Positions 1 to 6,703 of a stretch of DNA of 15,373 nucleotides are shown piece by piece. The notes below the pieces were generated by a model that made no database searches, was not told where the DNA came from, and saw only the letters and a program-made list of their open reading frames with translations. A program made the position numbers and the translations under genes. Source of the DNA: an uncultured Eubacteriales bacterium (GTDB lineage Bacteria > Bacillota > Clostridia > Lachnospirales > Lachnospiraceae); assembly GCA_900321525.1 (NCBI GenBank), contig ONWL01000011.1, forward strand, positions 1-15,373, in the 5' to 3' direction. Numbering within the stretch: the stretch's first letter is position 1; each line of letters opens with the position of its first letter.

Positions 1-1805
1 CCTGCCCGGCCTGCTGCCTGTGTCAACAGCTGAAAAGTCCGTTCAGAAGCCATATAGTTAGAAGAATGAAGTGACATATCCGCTGCCAAAATTCCCATCA
101 ACGTCACATTGGGAAAATCATGTCCCTTGACGATCATCTGGGTCCCTATGAGAATGTCTGCTTCTCCTGCCCCAAACCGGGATAGTATATCCTGATGTCC
201 TTCCTTTCTGGAAGTGGTGTCCATATCCATCCGCAGTGTCCGCACGCCCGGAAACTGCTTTTCTACAAGTATCTGTACTTTCTCTGTTCCCAATCCGAAA
301 CCGGAAATATAAGGAGAGCCGCATGCAGGACAACTTTTTGGCATGGGAATGGAATACCCGCAATAGTGACAGGTTAACCGCCAGCCAATATGGGCAGTCA
401 ATGCCACATCGCAATGGGGACACTGTATGGGTTCCCCACAGGAACGGCAGGATACCACACTATTGTATCCTCTCCGGTTCAGAAACAACAAAATCTGTTC
501 TTTCCTTGCCAGCCTGTCCTCCATCAAAGTCTGCAATGTGCCACTGAAAATAGAACGATTGCCCTCCTCTAATTCTTTTCGCATATCCACCACATGAGTG
601 GTGGCCAGGATACTGTCCTTGCTGGCCCGTCTGGTAAGACAATACAGCTCATAGGTGCCTGATATGGCACGATGGTAGGACTCCATAGAAGGAGTTGCCG
701 AGCCAAGCACCAGCATGGCCTGCGCCATCTCTGCCCGTTTGACCGCCACCTCTCTGGCATGATACCGGGGCATGGTCTCACTTTTATAGGCAGATTCATG
801 CTCTTCATCTATGACAATCAAGCCCAGATCAGGAAAGGGCGTAAATAAGGCAGACCTGGGTCCAATCATCACACTTGCCAACCCCTGACGTGCCCGCTCA
901 AACTGATCAAACCGTTCTCCGGCAGACAATCTGGAATGAATGGTCGCCACCTGATCTCCAAACCGTCTGTAAAACCGCATCACCGTCTGGTAAGTCAGGG
1001 CAATTTCCGGAATCAACACAATAGCCTGCCTGCCCTGTGCCAGCACATGCGCAATCAATTCCATATAGACTTCCGTCTTGCCGCTGCCGGTAATACCATG
1101 AATGAGACATGGTTTCTTTGGCTGATCCACAGGTCTGTCCATCCGGGCTGTGATCTCTTCCACCACCAGTTTCTGCTGGTCATTTAACCGGACTGGCTTT
1201 GCCCCCTCTCCCTGTAACACAGAAGGGGTACGAAAAGATTGGGTACATACTTCCCGAATGACACCTGTTGCCACCAGCCCCTTTAACACGCTTTTTCCCA
1301 CCTGCTGACTTTGGAGCAGCTGTTCCTCTGACTGGTGATCCTGCATCTGTAACGCTTCCAGTACCCGGACACGCCCCTGGCTATTGCTGCGTTTTCTCGC
1401 CTGTTCCAGTACCTGCTCTACCAGCAATTGGTCAGGACTTAGCTCGTAAAACCGCTTTTTTACTGTCCGTACTTTTTCCTTCACCGGCATGACCGTTTTC
1501 AGACATTGATTCAGAGTGGAACCATACCGCTGTTTCATCCACACCGCCAGCTGTACCAGCTGGTCTTCCACTGCCACTTCTGTCTGGATGACCTCTGACA
1601 GCTCCTTCATCTCACTGCCTTCATACTCCTGCCTGTCTGTGAGTTCTACAATGTATCCTCTCGTGCGGCGGTTACCTCGGCCAAAAGGAACATACACCGG
1701 TGTCCCAATCTGCACCTGAGAAACCAGAGAAGGAGGAATCCGATACTGAAAATACCGATCCAACTGTCCTGCTGAAATATCGACAATCACATTGGCATAC
1801 CGCAT
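1..1805 (-). CDS. priA: Primosomal replication restart helicase PriA (3' end outside the window)
   Basis: PriA is a 3'-5' superfamily 2 DNA helicase that recognises stalled or broken replication forks and starts reloading of the replicative helicase. The reading frame is open from the ATG at 1803-1805 to the left edge, giving 601 complete codons. Visible motifs are Walker A GITGSGKTE near residues 237-245, the DEEH box at 333-336, and four CxxC pairs between residues 453 and 495 (CRSC, CPHC, CHYC, CPAC) that match the two zinc sites of PriA. The frame leaves the window within motif VI (AAGRA), so roughly the last fifth of a usual PriA of about 740 residues is missing because of the cut, not because of mutation. 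AAGGAGGAG lies just upstream of the start. The gene follows murF after 75 bp with no clear terminator, so it is probably cotranscribed with murE and murF. Confidence 0.96.
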   Translation of the reverse strand, partial: MRYANVIVDISAGQLDRYFQYRIPPSLVSQVQIGTPVYVPFGRGNRRTRGYIVELTDRQEYEGSEMKELSEVIQTEVAVEDQLVQLAVWMKQRYGSTLNQCLKTVMPVKEKVRTVKKRFYELSPDQLLVEQVLEQARKRSNSQGRVRVLEALQMQDHQSEEQLLQSQQVGKSVLKGLVATGVIREVCTQSFRTPSVLQGEGAKPVRLNDQQKLVVEEITARMDRPVDQPKKPCLIHGITGSGKTEVYMELIAHVLAQGRQAIVLIPEIALTYQTVMRFYRRFGDQVATIHSRLSAGERFDQFERARQGLASVMIGPRSALFTPFPDLGLIVIDEEHESAYKSETMPRYHAREVAVKRAEMAQAMLVLGSATPSMESYHRAISGTYELYCLTRRASKDSILATTHVVDMRKELEEGNRSIFSGTLQTLMEDRLARKEQILLFLNRRGYNSVVSCRSCGEPIQCPHCDVALTAHIGWRLTCHYCGYSIPMPKSCPACGSPYISGFGLGTEKVQILVEKQFPGVRTLRMDMDTTSRKEGHQDILSRFGAGEADILIGTQMIVKGHDFPNVTLMGILAADMSLHSSNYMASERTFQLLTQAAGRA

Positions 1806-1880
1806 TCTGCTCCTCCTTTCTGTTCTCTGCAATCTATAGATCATTGCGAAACTATGACACCGTACGCCTTTCATCCACAA

Positions 1881-3248
1881 TTACTTCATCAACTCTGCCG
1901 TAATTTCTTTCAACTTCATGCCATTGGATGCTTTAATATAGATCACATCCTCTTGTTTTGCGGTTTCTTTTAAATATTTTGCCGCATCTGCCCGTTCTGC
2001 AAAGTATTGAATGGTGCATACAGAGCCTGCTTCTTTCATGGCACGACCGATTTCTTTTGCCAATGTGCCCACCAATACCATCTCGTCAATCTGCAATGTG
2101 GCTGCATGGGTTCCCACCTGATAATGGTAAACAGGGGATTCACTTCCAAGCTCAAACATATCCCCCAGTACGGCAATCTTCCGTCCGGTATTTTCTATAC
2201 CTGCCAATACGTCCAGTCCCGCTTTCATGGAATCCGGGCTTGCATTGTATGTATCGTCGATGACCAGCAATCCATCTTTTTCAAACCGTTCTAGACGGTT
2301 GGCAAATCCGGTAAATGCATACAGTGCTGCCGCTGCCGCATCCAGATCCACCCCACACTGGTCTGCCACTGCCAAAGCCGCACAGGCGTTTCCGATGTTA
2401 TGGATTCCCAATACTGACAGTTTCACCGGTTGTCTGGTGGCTCCATGGATCAGTGTAAAGCAATAATGCCCTTCTTCCATATGAATGTCCTCTGCCCGGT
2501 AGTCACACTGTACACCGGTTCCATATGTGAGCACCGGGAATGGAACGGTATCCCGATACCGCATAAGCAGTTCGTCATCTCCATTTAAAAATACAATGCC
2601 GCCCTCCTGCAATCCGGTGGTAATGGTCAGCTTTTCTTCGCAAAGCTTTTCTCTGCTGCCGTAAAATTCCATATGTGCCACACCAATATTGGTGACCACT
2701 GCCATGGAAATCTGTGCGATCCGGCTGATGGTGCCCAGTTCGCCTGGTACGTTCATTCCCAGTTCCAACACTGCCATATCATAGTCATTGCTCATTTCGG
2801 ACAATGTAATGGGCAGTCCTACACTGCTGTTATAATTTTTTCCTGTCTTATAAATGCGCTTCTGTGCAGACAACGCCATGGCAATCATCTCTCTGGTGGT
2901 GGTCTTGCCTACACTTCCAGTGACCCCTACTGCTGGAATGGTCACTCTGCTGCGGCACAGTCTGCCGATGTCATGCAAAGCTTCTATAGTATCTTCCACC
3001 TGAATCCATGCTTTTTCGCCGGATGCCTCTGTGTGTTCACTGGTCAATGTGGCCACACAGCCATTTCCCAATGCCTGTGCAATAAACCGGTGGGCATCTA
3101 CTTTCTCTCCAATGATTGGAACAAATATATCATTTCCCTGACTGACACGGGAATCAATGCAAATATGCTCGATCTGCTGACTGGCATCGCCACATAAAAG
3201 GGTTCCCTTTACTGCCGCCACAATATCCCCTACTGTAATCTGTTTCAC
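1881..3248 (-). CDS. murF: UDP-N-acetylmuramoyl-tripeptide--D-alanyl-D-alanine ligase MurF
   Basis: MurF is the cytoplasmic ATP-dependent ligase that adds D-Ala-D-Ala to the UDP-MurNAc-tripeptide, the last soluble precursor step of peptidoglycan synthesis. The 455-residue length is normal for the family. Motifs in order are the N-terminal Mur domain (about 1-95), the P-loop GVTGSVGKTTT at 108-118 with the GSVGKTT form typical of MurF, NYNSSVGLP at 138-146, ELG at 162-164, NIGVAHMEF at 187-195, HNIGNACAAL near 283-292, and DTYNASPDS at 332-340. The start is GTG at 3246-3248. GGAG lies 7 nt upstream, and the only in-frame sequence further up runs quickly into a TGA at 3276-3278. The gene follows murE after 82 bp, which also holds a strong unassigned Shine-Dalgarno sequence and a possible short ORF. 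priA follows downstream. Confidence 0.96.
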   Translation of the reverse strand: MKQITVGDIVAAVKGTLLCGDASQQIEHICIDSRVSQGNDIFVPIIGEKVDAHRFIAQALGNGCVATLTSEHTEASGEKAWIQVEDTIEALHDIGRLCRSRVTIPAVGVTGSVGKTTTREMIAMALSAQKRIYKTGKNYNSSVGLPITLSEMSNDYDMAVLELGMNVPGELGTISRIAQISMAVVTNIGVAHMEFYGSREKLCEEKLTITTGLQEGGIVFLNGDDELLMRYRDTVPFPVLTYGTGVQCDYRAEDIHMEEGHYCFTLIHGATRQPVKLSVLGIHNIGNACAALAVADQCGVDLDAAAAALYAFTGFANRLERFEKDGLLVIDDTYNASPDSMKAGLDVLAGIENTGRKIAVLGDMFELGSESPVYHYQVGTHAATLQIDEMVLVGTLAKEIGRAMKEAGSVCTIQYFAERADAAKYLKETAKQEDVIYIKASNGMKLKEITAELMK

Positions 3249-3252
3249 TGTT

Positions 3253-3312
3253 CTACTCCATTCCGAAGCGTATCTTCATCAGGATAGTTCCCTGTCTGCG
3301 ACGCTTCTGCAC
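3253..3312 (-). CDS. Possible 19-codon leader ORF before murF
   Basis: Directly after the murE stop codon there is a near-consensus Shine-Dalgarno sequence, AGGAGGG (3323-3329), that does not serve murF, whose start is about 75 nt further on. Ten nucleotides after it a GTG (3310-3312) opens a frame of 19 codons, VQKRRRQGTILMKIRFGME, closed by TAG at 3253-3255. The stop lies only 4 nt before the GTG start of murF, a spacing that would allow translational coupling. The peptide is strongly basic and matches no family I recognise. The GTG start and small size leave chance a real possibility, and the site could instead be a leftover start of an older gene arrangement. Confidence 0.25.
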   Translation of the reverse strand: MQKRRRQGTILMKIRFGME

Positions 3313-3330
3313 AGACCGTTTTCCCTCCTA

Positions 3331-5055
3331 TTATAACACCGGATCTTCCGTTCGTCCACCGCCGGATTTTTCTTCCGCAGATACATGGAATTGCATCCAT
3401 GTACCCACTGTCTCCTGATCGGAAAAATGGGTTCGTACTCCCTTTCGTTCCTGATATGCCTCATGCCCCTTTCCGGCAATCAGCACCACATCTCCCGGTT
3501 TTGCCATAGTCATGGCGGCACCGATGGCTTCTGCCCGGTCTGGAATGATCTGACACCGCTCCAGATGCTGCATCCCCTGAACAATGTCTGCAATGATCTC
3601 CTCCACCGCTTCTTCTCTGGAATTGTCTTCGGTCAGAATGGTCCAGTCTGCCAGACGGTCACTGACCTCCCCCATCTGACTGCGCCTCAGTCTGGAACGG
3701 TTTCCGCCACATCCAAACACACAAATGATTCGTCCTTTGACATACTGTCTCAGTGCCATCAGTGCCTGCTCCAGCCCGGAAGCATTGTGAGCATAGTCCA
3801 CGAGGATTGTGGCACCATTCCATGTGCCTGCCAGCTCCATTCTGCCCGGAATCTGCACGTCTTTTAATGCATGAACCATCTGTTCCAGATATACCTCTCC
3901 TTGCCAATTCGATATACAGTCTCTGCTTTCTTGCTGCATGTGTTTCTCCCAGACACCATCTTGCCTGATTCTTTTCTGCATATCCTTCCAACACTCCCAA
4001 GCACAGGCAATGGCGCACAATGCATTTGCCACATTGAAAGTACCGGGCAATGGCAGGTTGACCTGTGCTTTTCCTCCTTCCGGTACCGCTACTGTAAAAG
4101 AAGTCCCAATCCCAAAAGAATCATAAATAGGTCGAATGGCAAATCCATCATATTGGTTATTTTTTGCCATCCAGGTTGCCTGTGGTTGTTCCTGGTTTTC
4201 CTCTGTATGCACTTCATACCAAATCCAGTCATCCGGTACATACTTTCCTTCCTCCATATGAGAAACTGTACTGATTTGTTCTGTTTTCTCTGTCCCTTCC
4301 CCTTCTTCCAAAGCTTCTTGGTATAGTTTTCTTGCCATAGGCTCTGCTTCATTGAGAATGCCACACTTGCATTGCCAGAACAACTGCTTTTTCCAATAAA
4401 AGTATTCTTCCAGAGAAGCATGCTCCATTCCACCGATATGATCCGGTGCAAAATTGGTAAAGATACCATAATCAAAGATCATGCCTTGCAGTCTGCCTTC
4501 TTTTAACCCAATAGAAGACACTTCCATGACCACCACTTCACACCCTGCCTTTTCCATTTCATATAAAATCTGCTGCAATCGAACCGGAGACGGTGTGGTA
4601 TGCTGTACTTCCCACGACTGCCCTTCATAAAAAGCACCATTGGTTCCAATGATCCCACAAAGCATTCCCATAGTCTGTAACATCTGCTGTATCATATAGG
4701 TGACGCTGGTTTTCCCTTTGGTACCAGTCACACCAATCAGATTCATCTTGTTCGCCGGATGTCCATAAAAAGCCGCTGCCACACGTCCCCATACCTTCCG
4801 TGTATCCTGCACCTGCAAAATGACCACACCCGGTAATACGTCTGACAACGGCTTTTCTACCAACAACGCCACAGCTCCCTGTTTTGCTGCCTGCACTGCC
4901 AACTCATGTCCGTCTGTATGATGTCCTTTGAGACAGCAAAACAACATCCCAGCCTGTACCTGTCCAGACTGCTCTGTGATTCCACTGATCTCCTGTTCTT
5001 CTTCTCCCTGCAATCGTCTGTATGAAATGCCTTCCATCAGCTCTCTTAACTGCAT
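3331..5055 (-). CDS. murE: Divergent MurE-family Mur ligase (UDP-MurNAc-tripeptide synthetase)
   Basis: This is an ATP-dependent Mur ligase of the MurE type, which adds the third amino acid (meso-diaminopimelate or lysine) to UDP-MurNAc-L-Ala-D-Glu in the cytoplasm. From the ATG at 5053-5055 it has 574 residues, against roughly 490 for typical MurE. The P-loop is GVTGTKGKTS (108-117), TTP is at 153-155, EVSSIGL at 178-184, DHIGG at 205-209, YWKKQLF at 220-226 holds a candidate carbamylated lysine, YAHN is at 421-424, DNSR at 477-480 and GKGHE at 528-532. The usual forms are GTNGKTT, EVSSHAL or EVSSHGL, and DNPR, so several signature positions differ. The Gly and Glu of GKGHE and the Asn and Arg of DNxR remain, which favours diaminopimelate. 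Extra length falls around 245-300 and 355-395. A GTG at 5070 is possible, but the ATG gives the usual MurE N-terminus (MQLRELM). It may be the main MurE or a paralogue. Confidence 0.88.
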   Translation of the reverse strand: MQLRELMEGISYRRLQGEEEQEISGITEQSGQVQAGMLFCCLKGHHTDGHELAVQAAKQGAVALLVEKPLSDVLPGVVILQVQDTRKVWGRVAAAFYGHPANKMNLIGVTGTKGKTSVTYMIQQMLQTMGMLCGIIGTNGAFYEGQSWEVQHTTPSPVRLQQILYEMEKAGCEVVVMEVSSIGLKEGRLQGMIFDYGIFTNFAPDHIGGMEHASLEEYFYWKKQLFWQCKCGILNEAEPMARKLYQEALEEGEGTEKTEQISTVSHMEEGKYVPDDWIWYEVHTEENQEQPQATWMAKNNQYDGFAIRPIYDSFGIGTSFTVAVPEGGKAQVNLPLPGTFNVANALCAIACAWECWKDMQKRIRQDGVWEKHMQQESRDCISNWQGEVYLEQMVHALKDVQIPGRMELAGTWNGATILVDYAHNASGLEQALMALRQYVKGRIICVFGCGGNRSRLRRSQMGEVSDRLADWTILTEDNSREEAVEEIIADIVQGMQHLERCQIIPDRAEAIGAAMTMAKPGDVVLIAGKGHEAYQERKGVRTHFSDQETVGTWMQFHVSAEEKSGGGRTEDPVL

Positions 5056-5081
5056 CCATCCACCACCCACATGTTCTCATT

Positions 5082-5095
5082 TAGACAATTGTCTA
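5082..5095. promoter_or_regulatory. Perfect 14 bp palindrome upstream of murE
   Basis: TAGACAATTGTCTA is its own reverse complement over all 14 bases and begins 27 bp before the murE ATG. A possible -10 element, TACAAT on the minus strand (5104-5109), lies just upstream, which would put the palindrome at or just after a transcription start. That is a common place for a repressor site. The GACA-NN-TGTC core resembles the half-site layout of CopY/BlaI-family operators, but no regulator of that family is in the window, so the resemblance is only suggestive. Confidence 0.4.
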
Positions 5096-5134
5096 CTCAT
5101 CTCATTGTATGAAAGGCGGGCAGAAAAATACCTG

Positions 5135-5764
5135 TCAGACTTGCAAATATGCCAGTGCATTGTCATACATACGTTGTATCATGGAATGTCCGCAGACTGC
5201 TTCATTGTGGCCCGGCGCAATATAAACCAACTTTCCAGTCCCTACTTTCACCGTCCATGCAGCCGGATACCACTCCTGTCTGTATGTATACCAAAAATAG
5301 ATCTGCTTGCCCTCTTTGCGCATGGTAAACATGTAGGGTTCTTCCACCAATGAAAATGGCTGTACTTCTTCTAACAGGAGTTCCTGTCCTTCCACATGCT
5401 CCTGTCCCGGACAAAATGTAATTTCTTCCGCCTCTGGGTGGTGATGAAACTCCGCACCATGTATATCTAACAATTGTTCTGCTCCCGGCAAAATGATACC
5501 TGTGTGAATGGTCAGCATTCTACCTCCTTGTTCCAGATACTGGCAAAATACCTGTTCTGCCTCTTTGCTGCCACGATGCTCCCAGTTGTCTATATAATTG
5601 ACACACACATCAAAACTGCCCAGCCACTCCAGCGTCACTTCCGGATAATCCTCTGTCACCACCACCTGGTGTCCTGCCTCTTTTAAGGCAGAAATCCATG
5701 GCTGCAATCCGGAAAGAGGATGCCATAACACATCTGTTCTGTCTCCATGGACTAATATCCTCAT
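5135..5764 (-). CDS. ThuA-like domain protein
   Basis: The 209-residue product fits the ThuA-like family, which has a class I glutamine-amidotransferase-like fold and was named after a trehalose-utilisation protein of rhizobia; the biochemical role of most members is unknown. Supporting features are the N-terminal strand MRILVHGD, the LTIHTG segment at 84-89, the GAEFHHHP stretch at 103-110, EEPYMF at 141-146, and the C-terminal GKLVYIAPGHN at 177-187. No signal peptide or membrane segment is seen, so it is probably cytoplasmic. The ATG at 5762-5764 has AAAGGA 7 nt upstream. It lies 32 bp after a short-chain dehydrogenase gene and is probably cotranscribed with it. The pairing of an oxidoreductase with a ThuA-like protein suggests sugar or sugar-derivative metabolism, but this is inference. 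No terminator is visible before murE. Confidence 0.8.
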   Translation of the reverse strand: MRILVHGDRTDVLWHPLSGLQPWISALKEAGHQVVVTEDYPEVTLEWLGSFDVCVNYIDNWEHRGSKEAEQVFCQYLEQGGRMLTIHTGIILPGAEQLLDIHGAEFHHHPEAEEITFCPGQEHVEGQELLLEEVQPFSLVEEPYMFTMRKEGKQIYFWYTYRQEWYPAAWTVKVGTGKLVYIAPGHNEAVCGHSMIQRMYDNALAYLQV

Positions 5765-5796
5765 CTTTTTATCCTTTCCTATTACCTATGACCTGC

Positions 5797-6492
5797 CTAC
5801 CACATCCACTGCTTGCCGTCAAATCCAATCATGTGCAATTCTTCCTGTGGCTCTTGCAGCGCATACTCCACAGCAAAAGCGGCTCCTTCTGCAATGGTTA
5901 ATTCTCCTTCTGTTGCCAGCTGCCCTGCCATATAACTTCTGATCCAGCCTGGATAATACAAACGAATATCATATCCTTCCGGACGCAATCTATTATATAA
6001 ATTTTTCACATACATATTTAAAGCTGCTTTGGACATACAATATCCATACTCACCTGTTCGTTCAGAACCAGAAATGCTACCTGCTTCCGAAGAAACAAAC
6101 AGAATCTCTTTTCTGGCACTATCTGCCATCAGGTCATAAAATGCTTCCACCACACGTACCGGTCCCACTGCATTGATATCATACATTTGCAGCATCTTTT
6201 GATAATCTGTCTGCATATCCTGTGACAAGCTGTGAATCCCTGCATTGCTGATCAGCATATCCAACACCGCATATTGTTGTTCCACCTGTTTTCTTGCTGC
6301 TTTTACACTGTCCTCACTGCTCACATCCATAGGTACGATCATCAGTTTGTCCGGATACTGCTCTAAAAGCGGTGATAGCTGACTCCATGCCGGATGAAAC
6401 TCTCCGGCGATTACATGATGCCCCTGTTCCAGGAGCAATTTCACCATACCATGTCCCAATCCTCTGTCTGCGCCTGTAACCAATATGTTCAT
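5797..6492 (-). CDS. Short-chain dehydrogenase/reductase (SDR) family oxidoreductase
   Basis: This is a 231-residue classical SDR, an NAD(P)-dependent oxidoreductase with a single Rossmann fold. It shows the cofactor glycine motif TGADRGLG at 6-13, NAG at 83-85, a catalytic Ser at 134 or 135 (FVSSEAG), and the catalytic pair Tyr151 and Lys155 in YCMSK. After the active site, PGWIRSYM matches the usual Pro-Gly segment. The substrate cannot be read from the sequence. I chose the ATG at 6490-6492 because AAGGAGG lies 5 nt upstream; the frame stays open to a GTG at 6510, but that start would lie upstream of the ribosome binding site. The gene leads a likely two-gene unit with the ThuA-like gene 32 bp downstream. 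An intrinsic terminator separates it from fhs upstream. Confidence 0.9.
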   Translation of the reverse strand: MNILVTGADRGLGHGMVKLLLEQGHHVIAGEFHPAWSQLSPLLEQYPDKLMIVPMDVSSEDSVKAARKQVEQQYAVLDMLISNAGIHSLSQDMQTDYQKMLQMYDINAVGPVRVVEAFYDLMADSARKEILFVSSEAGSISGSERTGEYGYCMSKAALNMYVKNLYNRLRPEGYDIRLYYPGWIRSYMAGQLATEGELTIAEGAAFAVEYALQEPQEELHMIGFDGKQWMW

Positions 6493-6521
6493 CAATACCT
6501 CCTTCTTCACCCCAGTAGGTG

Positions 6522-6527
6522 ATTATA
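6522..6527 (-). promoter_or_regulatory. Possible -10 element for the SDR-ThuA unit
   Basis: On the minus strand this is a perfect TATAAT in an AT-rich stretch between the fhs terminator and the SDR gene, placing a start site near 6515 with a leader of about 23 nt. No good -35 box is found at 16-18 nt spacing, so the call rests on the -10 and the position after a terminator. Confidence 0.3.
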
Positions 6528-6636
6528 AAAACTAAATATACAGTAATATTTTTAAAAACTCTGTGCGACTGTATATGCAGTGCCTTTTCTTTCCCGCAAG
6601 ATCTCACTTGTTGATGACGGAATGACTCTGTCACAC

Positions 6637-6692
6637 AAAAAGAAAAGCAGAAGCAGCAGCACTGCATCAATTGCCGGCCGCCTGTCTTCTGC
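6637..6692 (-). terminator. Intrinsic terminator after fhs
   Basis: Read on the minus strand, GCAGAAG (6686-6692) pairs with CTTCTGC (6647-6653). The stem is extended by a further CAG/CTG pair across one bulged A, and the 3' arm is followed directly by TTTTCTTTTT (6637-6646). The loop is long (about 25 nt) and may fold further. It starts 12 bp after the fhs stop codon. Confidence 0.6.
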
Positions 6693-6703
6693 CTCCCTTT
6701 TAT

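Noticed and set aside
1820..1860. Inverted repeat around ATCTATAGAT between murF and priA as a terminator
   Set aside because: The stem is short and AT-rich with bulged bases and no T-run, and priA follows with a good ribosome binding site.
5056..5070. GTG start for murE at 5070
   Set aside because: It adds MGGGW before the usual MurE N-terminus and lacks a better ribosome binding site than the ATG at 5055.
6493..6510. GTG start for the SDR at 6510
   Set aside because: The strong AAGGAGG lies downstream of that GTG and 5 nt before the ATG at 6492.
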